From assembly GCF_002959755.1 (NCBI RefSeq), contig NZ_PPCW01000001.1, forward strand, positions 496,001-560,000: a stretch of DNA of 64,000 bases, read 5' to 3'. Under the pieces are notes generated by a model that was not told the origin of the DNA, made no database searches, and worked only from the letters and a program-made list of their open reading frames with translations. The position numbers and the translations under genes were made by a program. This DNA is from Veillonella sp. T11011-6. Its GTDB lineage: Bacteria > Bacillota > Negativicutes > Veillonellales > Veillonellaceae. Each line of letters starts with the position of its first letter. The first letter of the stretch is position 1. Of the stretch, positions 1 to 9,702 are shown piece after piece.

Positions 1-1165
<1,165 letters not shown>

Positions 1166-1166
1166 C

Positions 1167-1352
1167 TTAGCGTTCAGACCGCAAAATGCCGCCTTCCATA
1201 TAATCATCTTTTTTCATATCTACGAAGATAACTTTTACTGCGTCAGCAGGTACATTAACGATATCAACCGCAGCTTTAGTGATAGCTTCACCTAATTGTT
1301 TTTTTTGTTCTTTTGTGCGCCCTTCAACGAGCTCTACATGAATAAGTGGCAT
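1167..1352 (-). CDS. 4-oxalocrotonate tautomerase family protein
   Basis: Small 61-residue tautomerase. Start chosen at ATG 1352, which has GGAGGTC just upstream and makes Pro the residue after Met. In this family that Pro-1 is the catalytic base after Met removal. The longer frame to 1421 would add 23 residues and bury Pro-1, so it is rejected. The sequence MPLIHVELVEGRTKEQKK and the later VIFVDMKKDDYMEGG stretch are typical of 4-OT/YwhB/DmpI proteins, which form hexamers and move protons in enol-keto conversions. The physiological substrate cannot be read from sequence. It has its own promoter and terminator and looks monocistronic. Confidence 0.92.
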   Translation of the reverse strand: MPLIHVELVEGRTKEQKKQLGEAITKAAVDIVNVPADAVKVIFVDMKKDDYMEGGILRSER

Positions 1353-1394
1353 ATTGACCTCCATAGATGAAAATGAAATAAATTTGTTTGTTCT

Positions 1395-1423
1395 ATTATA
1401 CGGTATGAGGAACAGATACACAA
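1395..1423 (-). promoter_or_regulatory. Candidate sigma-A promoter of the tautomerase gene
   Basis: Minus-strand TTGTGT (1418-1423), 17-base spacer, TATAAT (1395-1400). The -10 is perfect and the -35 is weak. It lies about 43 bases before the chosen ATG. Confidence 0.55.
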
Positions 1424-1483
1424 GGGAAAAACCCAGATAAAATCTAATATTATCGCTACTTATGTACTTATTATTCCTACCTC

Positions 1484-3526
1484 TTAATTATACAATATTC
1501 TAAGAAATTTTTCACCAAATCTTTTTTCTAATTCTTCTTTCATTACAGATTCAAGTTTTTCCATTCCATGTTGGCTTGCAAAATCTAATACATCCTTGCG
1601 AGCCTGTACTAATATTTCAATATCTTTAATAATATTGGCAACTCGCAAATCAGGTAATCCTGATTGGGCTAAGCCAAATAATTGACCAGACCCACGCAAT
1701 AATAAGTCTTGTTCGGCAAGTTCAAAACCATCCTGTGTCTGCTCCATCAATTTCAAACGCTCTTGGCTCACATCATTTTTTGAATCACTTACAAGAATAC
1801 AATAGGATTGATGAGATCCACGACCTACACGGCCACGCAACTGGTGCAGTTGTGATAAACCAAATCGCTCGGCCCCTTCTATACACATAATAGTCGCATT
1901 AGGCACATTGACACCAACTTCGATAACGGTAGTAGAAACGAGTAGTGAAATCTCACCCTTATGAAAGGCATTCATCACTTCATCCTTTTCACTTGGCTTC
2001 ATACGCCCATGTACAAGGCCAACCTCATAGGCCTTGTAAAAGTACTCTTTTAGTTCCAAATACAGTTCTTCTGCTGCCTGTAAGTCTAATTTTTCAGACT
2101 CTTCGACAAGTGGACATACTACGTAAACTTGACGTCCTTCTGCCATTTCTTTGCCGAAGAATGTTCTCAATCGTTCTTTATATGAGCTATCTACAGCATA
2201 CGTTTTAACAGGCTTACGCCCTGGTGGCATTTCTTTAATTAAAGAAACCGCTAAATCGCCATACACAGATAAGGTCATGGTCCGTGGAATTGGTGTAGCT
2301 GTCATAATGAGTACATGTGGGTATGTACCCTTTTGTTGTAATCGCGCCCGTTGTTCTACGCCAAAGCGATGTTGTTCGTCGATAATGACGAGACCTAAAT
2401 TATGGAAGTTAACACCTTCCTGAATAAGCGCATGAGTGCCGATGATCATATTAATTGATCCATCAGCTAAGCCTTCATAGATGCGCTCTTTTTCCTTTTT
2501 GGTAGTAGACCCTGTCAATAATTCTATGGTAATACCTAAGTTACCACACACATCTGTTATACCTTCATAGTGCTGGGCAGCTAAGATTTCTGTAGGAGCC
2601 ATTAATGCCCCTTGGTACCCATTTTCGATGGCCTTCAATAAACTCAATGTAGCTACAACAGTTTTACCAGAACCTACATCACCTTGTAATAATCGTTGCA
2701 TAGGACGTTCATCTTCCATATCGATGCGAATGTCCTCTAATGCACGCTGTTGATCGCCGGTTAAGGAGAACGGCAAGTTTTCTATACATTGAGCCATTAA
2801 GTCTCCATTAGGCACCATCTTAGGTCCTTTATGACACTGCTCTTTATTCCGCAACAAGGCCAATCCAGATTGCATGACAAATAACTCTTCATAGGCCAAT
2901 TGATGACGCGCTTCTTCATATCTCTCTGAAGAATCCGGGAAATGCATCATTTTAAATGCATCATAACGACTCATGTATTGATGTGATTCACGAACCTCAG
3001 TAGGCAAAATTTCTTGCATTTCATGATTAGCGGCAAACCAATTGCGTACTGATGAGCGCACCACAAATTGAGACACTCCATCTACAAGAGCATAAATAGG
3101 AACGATACCACGATCAGGCTCTCCACCATCTCCCAAATTTTCTATTTGGGGCGTATTCATTTGCATAGACCCATATTGAAATTCCGCTTTGCCATATGCA
3201 TATAGACGCTGACCTTTTTTATAAAAGTTCTTTTTATACCCTTGGTTAAATAAAACAATCTTTAGTGGACCAGTACCATCTGCAATAACTACCTCTAAAA
3301 TAGATAGTCGAGGGCGCGGGCGCTTTTCTTGTACAGCAATAACATTGCCTACTACGCCACCGGTCATACCTGACTTTAATTCACCAATTCTATAAATTGT
3401 ACGGCGGTCTTCATAGCTCCGAGGGAAATATGTCAACAATGATGTTACATTCGTAATCCCTAGCTTATGCAATTGTTTCTCCCGACCAGGACCAATCCCT
3501 TTAATGGTCGTTAACCGTTCATCCAT
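1484..3526 (-). CDS. recG: ATP-dependent DNA helicase RecG
   Basis: Branch-migration helicase that remodels stalled replication forks and processes Holliday junctions. The 680 residues match the usual RecG length. The N-terminal HhH-like stretch (TTIKGIGPGREKQL) is followed by an OB-fold wedge domain at about residues 50-150 that grips the fork. Helicase motifs follow: Walker A GDVGSGKT near 283-290, DEQHRFG near 384-390, TATPIPRT, and the C-terminal motifs VSTTVIEVGVNVPNA and QLRGRVGRG. The start ATG 3526 follows AAAGGAG. The gene appears monocistronic. The closest downstream gene (tautomerase) has its own promoter. Confidence 0.98.
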   Translation of the reverse strand: MDERLTTIKGIGPGREKQLHKLGITNVTSLLTYFPRSYEDRRTIYRIGELKSGMTGGVVGNVIAVQEKRPRPRLSILEVVIADGTGPLKIVLFNQGYKKNFYKKGQRLYAYGKAEFQYGSMQMNTPQIENLGDGGEPDRGIVPIYALVDGVSQFVVRSSVRNWFAANHEMQEILPTEVRESHQYMSRYDAFKMMHFPDSSERYEEARHQLAYEELFVMQSGLALLRNKEQCHKGPKMVPNGDLMAQCIENLPFSLTGDQQRALEDIRIDMEDERPMQRLLQGDVGSGKTVVATLSLLKAIENGYQGALMAPTEILAAQHYEGITDVCGNLGITIELLTGSTTKKEKERIYEGLADGSINMIIGTHALIQEGVNFHNLGLVIIDEQHRFGVEQRARLQQKGTYPHVLIMTATPIPRTMTLSVYGDLAVSLIKEMPPGRKPVKTYAVDSSYKERLRTFFGKEMAEGRQVYVVCPLVEESEKLDLQAAEELYLELKEYFYKAYEVGLVHGRMKPSEKDEVMNAFHKGEISLLVSTTVIEVGVNVPNATIMCIEGAERFGLSQLHQLRGRVGRGSHQSYCILVSDSKNDVSQERLKLMEQTQDGFELAEQDLLLRGSGQLFGLAQSGLPDLRVANIIKDIEILVQARKDVLDFASQHGMEKLESVMKEELEKRFGEKFLRILYN

Positions 3527-3601
3527 AGAAACTCCTTTAAATATACGATAAACACTGAGGATATATCCAATTTCTGTATATCCTTGTGTAAAAGCCCCTT
3601 C

Positions 3602-3628
3602 ATATCATAGAATATGATATATAGTATA
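3602..3628 (-). promoter_or_regulatory. Possible recG promoter -10 with adjoining palindrome
   Basis: Minus-strand TATACT at 3623-3628 with only a poor -35 (ATGAAA, 17 bases away). It is directly followed by a perfect palindrome at 3602-3620, with 8-bp arms ATATCATA/TATGATAT around GAA. The palindrome would fall at the transcription start and could be an operator or a 5' stem-loop. No T-run follows, so it is not a terminator. Confidence 0.3.
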
Positions 3629-3680
3629 CCTTATATTGTAGTATATTTCATAAAAAGAGCAATATGTACGATAAAAACAC

Positions 3681-3709
3681 TTGCTTTAACTATGTCTTTA
3701 TGATAATAT
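3681..3709 (+). promoter_or_regulatory. Promoter of rpmB
   Basis: TTGCTT (3681-3686), 17-base spacer, TAATAT (3704-3709). A TG at 3701-3702 forms an extended -10. It lies about 40 bases upstream of the L28 start. Confidence 0.65.
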
Positions 3710-3749
3710 ACTTTTGTTATGTTATAGATTAAGCTTGGAGGTGGAAACT

Positions 3750-3938
3750 ATGGCAAACCTTTGCGAAGTATGTGGCAAATCCACATCTAGCGGTATGAAC
3801 GTGAGTCACTCTCACATTCGCACAAGAAAAACTTGGAAACCGAACATTCAAAGAGTACGGGCGGTTGTAGACGGTGCTACTAAAAAAGTTAACGTATGCA
3901 CTCGCTGCCTTCGTTCTAATAAAATTACACGCGCGTAA
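3750..3938 (+). CDS. rpmB: 50S ribosomal protein L28
   Basis: Structural protein of the large ribosomal subunit, 62 residues. Start ATG 3750 follows GGAGGTGG, giving the canonical MANLCEVCGK N-terminus. The in-frame upstream codons to 3714 are not conserved family sequence. Two CxxC pairs (CEVC and CTRC) make this the zinc-binding form of L28. The central SHSHIRTRKTWKPNIQ segment is the family hallmark. It is one of only three plus-strand genes here, is preceded by its own promoter, and is followed by a perfect bidirectional terminator. Confidence 0.97.
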   Translation: MANLCEVCGKSTSSGMNVSHSHIRTRKTWKPNIQRVRAVVDGATKKVNVCTRCLRSNKITRA

Positions 3939-3977
3939 AATAAAAAGTACATGTACTCTTTGGGGTTCTAGAGCCCC

Positions 3978-4017
3978 AAAAAAAGCAGTTAGTTCATTTG
4001 AACTAACTGCTTTTTTT
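3978..4017. terminator. Bidirectional terminator between rpmB and dgt
   Basis: Perfect 18-bp stem (3978-3995 with 4000-4017) and a 4-base loop. It is flanked by A-runs on the left and T-runs on the right, so it works for rpmB on plus and for dgt on minus. A smaller GGGG/CCCC hairpin at 3961-3978 precedes it on the rpmB side. Confidence 0.9.
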
Positions 4018-4045
4018 GTTATCTATGTACCTATTACTATAAATC

Positions 4046-5035
4046 TTACAAGGTAATATTTGGAATATAGTACTGTTTAAACAACTTAATAGCATATTGA
4101 TCAGTTAAGCCTGCCACATAATCTACCACATCACGGGTAGAGTAAAACTCACGATTACTTTCACAGCCCTCCATATCATCAGGATGTTCCATAAAGTGAG
4201 TAAATAAGTTTTTCACCACATGAGATGCCTTATTTCGATCAGGAATTAAAGCTGGCGCCAAATAGACATTTTTAAACATAAATTGACGGAATAGATTCAT
4301 AGTCATTTCGATATCGGAAGACATCGAAATAACCGGCTTATCTAAAGATTCGCGCACCATATCTTCAACCATAGCGGTAATCATGCTAGATGGCGTCATA
4401 CCGAAGTGTTCTCGCACTTCAAAAGGTAATTCCTCGGCCGTCAACATACCTGCCCGTTGTGCATCATCAAAATCGTGACATAAATAAGCAATGCGGTCAA
4501 CGATACGAATAATTTGACCTTCTAAGGTAACTGGAATTGTAGCCCCTGTGTGACCTACAATACCATCGCGCACAGCGGTTGTGAGATTAAGGCCTTGATG
4601 TTCACCATGCTTTTCTAACACTTCAACCATGCGCAAACTTTGTTCATTATGATTGAAATGACCTACCATATCACGTAACGCATATTCACCGACGTGACCA
4701 AATGGTGTATGTCCCACATCATGCCCCATGGCGATTGCTTCTACCAAGTCTTCATTGAGTCGCAATGCACGAGCCACTGTACGACCAATCTGACCCACCT
4801 CAAGGGTATGAGTCATACGCGTACGATAATGGTCACCTGGTGCAATATAAACTTGCGTCTTGTGCTTTAACCGTCTAAAACATTTACTGTGAATAATGCG
4901 GTCCCGATCTCGTTGAAAGGCAGTTCTAAGTGGATCGGGAGCTTCCTCTATATCACGGATTGCATCACGGCTTTTAGCAGCATAGGGAGAAAGGAGTAAA
5001 GCCTCTCTCTCCTCTATTTGTTCCCGTATATTCAT
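4046..5035 (-). CDS. dgt: dGTP triphosphohydrolase-like HD-domain protein
   Basis: Predicted to hydrolyse deoxynucleoside triphosphates to the nucleoside plus tripolyphosphate, trimming the dNTP pool. It has 329 residues, the length of the shorter dGTPase-like subgroup. HD metal-site residues are visible: His in RMTHTLEVGQIGR (about residue 76), then the HD pair in MGHDVGHTPFGHVGE (about 105-106), and a later Asp in CHDFDDA. The N-terminal RDRDRIIHSKCFRRLKHKTQV block is typical. It overlaps the ppsR 3' end by 4 bases, so the two are probably translationally coupled. Substrate preference among dNTPs is not predictable from sequence. Confidence 0.93.
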   Translation of the reverse strand: MNIREQIEEREALLLSPYAAKSRDAIRDIEEAPDPLRTAFQRDRDRIIHSKCFRRLKHKTQVYIAPGDHYRTRMTHTLEVGQIGRTVARALRLNEDLVEAIAMGHDVGHTPFGHVGEYALRDMVGHFNHNEQSLRMVEVLEKHGEHQGLNLTTAVRDGIVGHTGATIPVTLEGQIIRIVDRIAYLCHDFDDAQRAGMLTAEELPFEVREHFGMTPSSMITAMVEDMVRESLDKPVISMSSDIEMTMNLFRQFMFKNVYLAPALIPDRNKASHVVKNLFTHFMEHPDDMEGCESNREFYSTRDVVDYVAGLTDQYAIKLFKQYYIPNITL

Positions 5036-5853
5036 TTACCCTCCGATGCGCGGTTACGGTCGATGAGTTGCATAACAAGAGATGCTGTTTCTTCGATAGA
5101 TTTATTGGAAACATCTAACACTTGGCAATGCAAACGACGCATAATAGCCTTCGCATATTCTAGTTCAGATTGAATACGCTCAATAGAAGCATAATTTGCT
5201 TCGTCCTCTAAACCGATGGCGCGTAACCGTTCACTACGAATATTATTTAACTTAAATGGGTCGATAATGAGACCTACAATTTTCTTTGCTGGAATTTTAA
5301 ATAATTCCTCTGGCAATGGTACCTCTGGCACCAATGGCAAGTTAGCAGCTTTAATTTTTTTGTATGCCAAGAACATAGACAAAGGTGTCTTACTTGTTCT
5401 AGATACACCAATGATAACTACGTCAGCCTTTTCAAAGCCAGATGGGTTTTTACCATCATCATATTTCACGGCGAACTCAATAGCTTCAACCTTTTTGAAA
5501 TATTCTTGGTCTAGTTTATGAACCATACCAGCTGTCATGCGAGGCTTTGTAGATGCTACTGTACCTACTGCATCAAGAACTGGACCCATAATATCTACAG
5601 CAGGAATGTTGTATTCTGCTACTTTTTCATGAAGATATTTGCGCAAAGACTCAGATACGATGGTATGACAAATAACATGATTACCACGCTTTGCATCTGC
5701 TATAATTTCATCAATTTGGCTTTCACTATCAATATACGGAATGCGAACAATTTCAATTTGTTCCTTATCATATTGACTCGCCGTAGCCCTTGCTACAGCC
5801 TCTGCGGTCTCCCCAAGGGAGTCCGATATTGCATAAATAATTTTTTCTGCCAT
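5032..5853 (-). CDS. ppsR: PEP synthase (pyruvate,water dikinase) regulatory protein, DUF299 family
   Basis: Bifunctional ADP-dependent kinase and phosphate-dependent phosphorylase. It inactivates or reactivates a PEP-forming dikinase by modifying a Thr beside the catalytic His. It has 273 residues and the family P-loop GVSRTSKT at about 149-156. The N-terminus IYAISDSLGETAEAVARA is diagnostic of DUF299. The ppsA gene is two genes away (6592-8973) and no PPDK gene is visible here, so PpsA is the likely target. This is inference from context. ATG 5853 has GAGGTT upstream. It sits between the CcpN-like regulator and dgt, a Firmicute arrangement. Confidence 0.93.
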   Translation of the reverse strand: MAEKIIYAISDSLGETAEAVARATASQYDKEQIEIVRIPYIDSESQIDEIIADAKRGNHVICHTIVSESLRKYLHEKVAEYNIPAVDIMGPVLDAVGTVASTKPRMTAGMVHKLDQEYFKKVEAIEFAVKYDDGKNPSGFEKADVVIIGVSRTSKTPLSMFLAYKKIKAANLPLVPEVPLPEELFKIPAKKIVGLIIDPFKLNNIRSERLRAIGLEDEANYASIERIQSELEYAKAIMRRLHCQVLDVSNKSIEETASLVMQLIDRNRASEGK

Positions 5854-5863
5854 TCTATTAACC

Positions 5864-6493
5864 TCAATGTATGCTACATTCTAAAAATACTTTTGTTACC
5901 GTCGTTTTAGATACGCGGCCTACAACCTTTAGACGTTTCTTGTTTTCCACATCCTCGCGAACGATGACAGGTAAACAATCCACCTCATAATCTATCATCT
6001 TCTGAGCAGCCTCTACTAGCGTATCTGTAGGCTCCACAGTTATAACCTTGCTTACAGGGGTCATAATCATAGATATAGGCATGGTGTGCGAATCTGTTTG
6101 CCCCATAGAGGCGCGCAACAAGTCCTTACGGGATACGACACCTACTAAATAGGAATCGTCACACACTAAAATAGTCCCTACATCCTCAGTAAATATAGTA
6201 ACAATCGTGTCATACAAACTTGTATCCCCATTGACTACGACTGCTTGGGATAATACATCACTTACCAGAAATGACTTTAATCGCTCCGCTGTTTGTGTTT
6301 CTTTTGAAAGCCCCACATAGTAGTAGCCAACATTAGGGCGTGCATCTAAGACACCTAGCATAGTTAAAACAGACAAATCTGAACGCAATGCAGATCGCGT
6401 AACCTCTAAATGTTCAGCAATAGCACTACCTGTAACAGGTCCTTCTTCACGAACGATTTGAGCAATTTGTTCTTGTCGTTTCGACAGTTTCAC
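5864..6493 (-). CDS. ccpN: CcpN/YqzB-type transcriptional regulator (HTH + paired CBS domains)
   Basis: DNA-binding repressor family. In Bacillus, CcpN controls gluconeogenic genes in response to the cell's energy or carbon state. The N-terminal winged helix (LSKRQEQIAQIV...TGSAIAEHLEVTRSALRSDL) covers about residues 1-60. Two CBS domains, likely nucleotide-binding, fill about 75-205. I start it at GTG 6493. AAAGGGGG lies at the right distance before this GTG and actually overlaps the alternative ATG at 6511. A TATAAT at 6522-6527 would leave that ATG almost leaderless. The neighbours ppsR (10 bases downstream) and ppsA (upstream) suggest control of PEP synthesis. Confidence 0.9.
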   Translation of the reverse strand: MKLSKRQEQIAQIVREEGPVTGSAIAEHLEVTRSALRSDLSVLTMLGVLDARPNVGYYYVGLSKETQTAERLKSFLVSDVLSQAVVVNGDTSLYDTIVTIFTEDVGTILVCDDSYLVGVVSRKDLLRASMGQTDSHTMPISMIMTPVSKVITVEPTDTLVEAAQKMIDYEVDCLPVIVREDVENKKRLKVVGRVSKTTVTKVFLECSIH

Positions 6494-6521
6494 ACGGTAA
6501 CCCCCTTTCATCTCTGTTTGT

Positions 6522-6527
6522 ATTATA
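6522..6527 (-). promoter_or_regulatory. -10 element of the ccpN-ppsR-dgt operon
   Basis: Minus-strand TATAAT just downstream of the ppsA terminator. The -35 region is poor. The implied start site (~6515) fits the GTG start of the regulator rather than the ATG 18 bases upstream of it. Confidence 0.45.
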
Positions 6528-6546
6528 TCCTAAGTTACCATTCAGA

Positions 6547-6576
6547 AAAAGAGGAGACCTACGGGCCTCCTCTTTT
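6547..6576 (-). terminator. ppsA terminator
   Basis: GC-containing stem AAAGAGGAG (6548-6556) with CTCCTCTTT (6567-6575). On the minus strand it ends in a T-run. It separates ppsA from the regulator operon. Confidence 0.8.
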
Positions 6577-6591
6577 ACCATAACTATATTA

Positions 6592-8973
6592 TTACCAATT
6601 TAGTTCGTCAGATTCTTGACGACCACGACCAGTCATAGCATCGAGCATGATTCGTTGTTCGATTTGAGCCACCATTTTCTTAGTGCTTACAACTGCATCT
6701 GGATTAACAGAAATGGAGTCGATACCGCTCTTCACAAGGAATTCGCAAAGTTCAGGGTATACACTTGGTGCTTGGCCACAGATGGATACAGTTTTACCAT
6801 CTTTATGTGCCACTTCGATAAGATGACGAATCGCTCTACGAACAGCTAGATTTCGTTCATCGTAAATATGTTGAACTGTTTCGTTATCGCGGTCACAACC
6901 GAGAACAAGCATTGTCAAATCGTTAGAACCAATGGAATAACCATCTACATATTTATTGAATTGATCAGCTAAGATAATATTTGCTGGAATTTCAGCCATG
7001 AGCCAGATTTTGAAATCTTTACCGCGTACAAGGCCTTCTTGAGCCATCAAATTAGTTACAAGTTCAGCTTCCTCTACAGTACGGCAGAATGGAATCATAA
7101 CTTGTAAGTTTTTGAAGCCAAATTCGTTACGTACTTTTTTAATTGCTTCTAATTCTAATTTGAAAGCAGGTGTGTATTTAGGATCGTAGTAACGAGAAGC
7201 GCCACGCCAGCCAAGTAATGCGCTGGATTCATGTGGTTCGTATTTGTCGCCACCTTTAAGGTCACGGTATTCACTAGATTTGAAATCGCTCAAACGAACT
7301 ACAACTTGGCGAGGAGCTAAAGCTTGGCATACCTTACGCATACCTTCTGCCAATGTATTTACAGCAAAATCACTACGGCCTGTTTCGATAAGGTGCAATG
7401 GATGTTCATGGATGAAAGTAGTCCAAATGAACTCTTCACGCATAAGACCGATACCATCGCAAGGCAATACGCCATGTTTTTCAGCCAAGTCAGGATCGCC
7501 TAAGTTCATGTAAATCTTAGTACCTGTTACAGGAACAGATTCAGCAACAACACCTGCAGTAGCTTGTGCTTCTGGCTTTTTAACGATATCTTCTAATACG
7601 CCATCATATACGATACCATTTGTAGCGTCTACAGTAATCATTTGACCATCTTTAATAGATGTAGTCGCTTCATGGCTACGGCTCTTAGTACCTACGATAC
7701 ATGGAATACCAAGTTCACGGCTAACGATGGACGCATGACAAGTCATACCGCCGGCATCTGTAACAATAGCTTTCGCTTTTTTCATTGCTGGTACCCAGTC
7801 AGGAGCTGTCATAGCAGTGACAAGGATTTCACCTTCTTTGAACTCATCAATATCCTCAGGATTGATGATAACATGAGCTTTACCAGCTGCATTACCAGGG
7901 GATGCTGGCAAACCTTTTACGATAATATCGCGATTACCTGCATCTAATGTGCTAGGTTTTTCAGATACTTCTGTTTTTTCTTTACGGGACCAAACTGTTT
8001 CTGGACGAGCTTGTAAAATCCAAATTCTACCATCTCGTTCATCTACGCCCCATTCCATATCCATGTAGCAACCATAATGTTTTTCGATTGCTTTTGCATA
8101 TTCAGCAAGCTCTAACACTTGAGCATCTGTAATAACTTGTTGTTTAGCTTCATCTGCTGGAACAACTTCTTCAACACAGTCGCCGTCAGCTTTACGAACT
8201 AAACGGATATTTTTGTCATTAATCATGCGGTCTGTAATTTCCATTTTAGCTTTATCTACACGGAAATTATCTGGTGTAACGGTACCTTGTACAACGTATT
8301 CACCAAGACCCCAAGAACCTTCGATAAGAATATTGTTATCATTGCCTGTTACAAGGTCAACAGTAAACATTACGCCAGCAGCTTTAGAGAATACCATCAT
8401 TTGAACAGCTGCACTCAATGCTACTGTCATATGATCGAAACCTTGTTTTACACGGTAATATGTTGCACGGTCTGTGAAAGTAGATGCGTAGCATTCTTTT
8501 ACTTTTTGAATAATAACATCAGCACCACGTACATTTAAATATGTATCTTGTTGGCCTGCGAAACTTGCATCTGGCAAGTCTTCTGCTGTTGCACTAGAAC
8601 GAACTGCTACGAATGGATTTTCTTCGTTTACTTTTTTACCAAGTTCTTCATAAGCATGACGGATAGCATCTGCCAATTCTTTAGGCATTTCTTCTTCGCA
8701 AATCATGCGGCGAATTTTAGCACATACTTCACGCAATAATGCAGAATTTTCTACATCATCTAATGCATCAAGTTCAGCGCGGATTTTATCTTCTAATCCT
8801 GTTGCTTTCATAAACTCACGATAACCATGAGCAGTTGTAGCAAAACCGTAAGGTACAGGTACATTAGTGGAGGATGTCAATTCCCCTAAGGAAGAAGACT
8901 TACCACCAACTAAATTAACATCTTCACGTCGTAATTCATCAAACCAAAGTACGTATGCTGTTTCGCGATTCAT
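6592..8973 (-). CDS. ppsA: Phosphoenolpyruvate synthase (pyruvate, water dikinase)
   Basis: Converts pyruvate + ATP + water to PEP + AMP + phosphate, the entry to gluconeogenesis from lactate or pyruvate. It has 793 residues in three parts. The ATP-grasp-like nucleotide domain (about 1-330) contains GGKSSSLGEL and VRSSATAEDLPDASFAGQQ. The swivelling phosphohistidine domain has GGMTCHASIVSRELGIPC with His at ~413 and the PpsR-target Thr two residues before it. The C-terminal PEP/pyruvate TIM barrel contains GSNDLTMLVLGCDRDN. The PEP-synthase layout, not PPDK, fits the length. ATG 8973 follows AGGAGGTT. It has its own strong promoter and terminator, so it is monocistronic. Confidence 0.96.
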   Translation of the reverse strand: MNRETAYVLWFDELRREDVNLVGGKSSSLGELTSSTNVPVPYGFATTAHGYREFMKATGLEDKIRAELDALDDVENSALLREVCAKIRRMICEEEMPKELADAIRHAYEELGKKVNEENPFVAVRSSATAEDLPDASFAGQQDTYLNVRGADVIIQKVKECYASTFTDRATYYRVKQGFDHMTVALSAAVQMMVFSKAAGVMFTVDLVTGNDNNILIEGSWGLGEYVVQGTVTPDNFRVDKAKMEITDRMINDKNIRLVRKADGDCVEEVVPADEAKQQVITDAQVLELAEYAKAIEKHYGCYMDMEWGVDERDGRIWILQARPETVWSRKEKTEVSEKPSTLDAGNRDIIVKGLPASPGNAAGKAHVIINPEDIDEFKEGEILVTAMTAPDWVPAMKKAKAIVTDAGGMTCHASIVSRELGIPCIVGTKSRSHEATTSIKDGQMITVDATNGIVYDGVLEDIVKKPEAQATAGVVAESVPVTGTKIYMNLGDPDLAEKHGVLPCDGIGLMREEFIWTTFIHEHPLHLIETGRSDFAVNTLAEGMRKVCQALAPRQVVVRLSDFKSSEYRDLKGGDKYEPHESSALLGWRGASRYYDPKYTPAFKLELEAIKKVRNEFGFKNLQVMIPFCRTVEEAELVTNLMAQEGLVRGKDFKIWLMAEIPANIILADQFNKYVDGYSIGSNDLTMLVLGCDRDNETVQHIYDERNLAVRRAIRHLIEVAHKDGKTVSICGQAPSVYPELCEFLVKSGIDSISVNPDAVVSTKKMVAQIEQRIMLDAMTGRGRQESDELNW

Positions 8974-9025
8974 GTGAGAACCTCCTAGATCAATTAGTGC
9001 AACACATTAAACCTTTTACACATAA

Positions 9026-9054
9026 ATAGTATACCTTAATTTACAATCTGTCAA
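9026..9054 (-). promoter_or_regulatory. Promoter of ppsA
   Basis: Minus-strand consensus TTGACA (9049-9054), 17 bases, TACTAT (9026-9031). The -35 overlaps the stop codon of the upstream NUDIX gene. I found no clear CcpN-type operator in the leader. Confidence 0.8.
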
Positions 9055-9692
9055 TTTTTATGAGGATTATTATGCAAATGTATTTCCTTATATATATCTA
9101 AAAAGTTCTTCAGTACTCGCCCCGTTAGTCCCCATATGGTGTAATGTTTATAGGGATAGAAATAGATGGAGTAGTTTTGTCTGATTTTCCAATCAATATT
9201 GTAGCCCTCTAATAAATGGAACGGAAAGTCTTTTAAAGGCTTAGTTCCAATGTCTAGATGCCCCACCGTCGGTTCCATGTCTAATAGATATTGTAATGGA
9301 ACGGTGAATACCTCTCCTACTTCGTCTGGATTTGGTTTCAAATCGTTTGTATGTAGGCGCACGGCTACGGCATATAGTTTGACACCTATTGCAGAAACTA
9401 AGCAGTCTAAATTGCCCAGAAGTTCAATTTGATCTAAATCAATACCCAGTTCTTCAGAGCATTCACGTATGGCAGCATGGGCACCGCTTTTATCATTAGG
9501 CTCACAATGTCCACCAGGAAAACTGATTTCACCGGGTTGACGGCGTAGCTTATTACTGCGCACAGTAAACACTACATGATCTTCCCCATCGATTTCTAAT
9601 AATGGTACAGCTACTGCTGCAGTTATAACATCAATATCGGTAAGAACAGTATGTTCACGTTTTGCTAAAAGATTAATTAGTTTCTTATCCAT
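9051..9692 (-). CDS. NUDIX hydrolase, CoA pyrophosphatase type
   Basis: Predicted to cleave coenzyme A or CoA esters to 4'-phosphopantetheine and 3',5'-ADP. It has 213 residues. The CoA-specific motif ahead of the Nudix box is clear: VRSNKLRRQPGEISFPGG. It is followed by the catalytic REcsEELGI segment. The early Gly/Glu positions of the canonical Nudix box are degenerate, as is usual in CoA pyrophosphatases. ATG 9692 follows AGAGGAA. The gene precedes ppsA with no gap, but ppsA has its own promoter inside the NUDIX 3' end. The substrate is inferred from the motif only. Confidence 0.88.
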   Translation of the reverse strand: MDKKLINLLAKREHTVLTDIDVITAAVAVPLLEIDGEDHVVFTVRSNKLRRQPGEISFPGGHCEPNDKSGAHAAIRECSEELGIDLDQIELLGNLDCLVSAIGVKLYAVAVRLHTNDLKPNPDEVGEVFTVPLQYLLDMEPTVGHLDIGTKPLKDFPFHLLEGYNIDWKIRQNYSIYFYPYKHYTIWGLTGRVLKNFLDIYKEIHLHNNPHKN

Positions 9693-9702
9693 ATAGGTTC
9701 CT

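Noticed and set aside
1945-2423. Plus-strand open reading frames within recG (and similar antisense frames throughout)
   Set aside because: They are shadows of well-supported minus-strand genes, lack ribosome sites and have unlikely amino-acid compositions.
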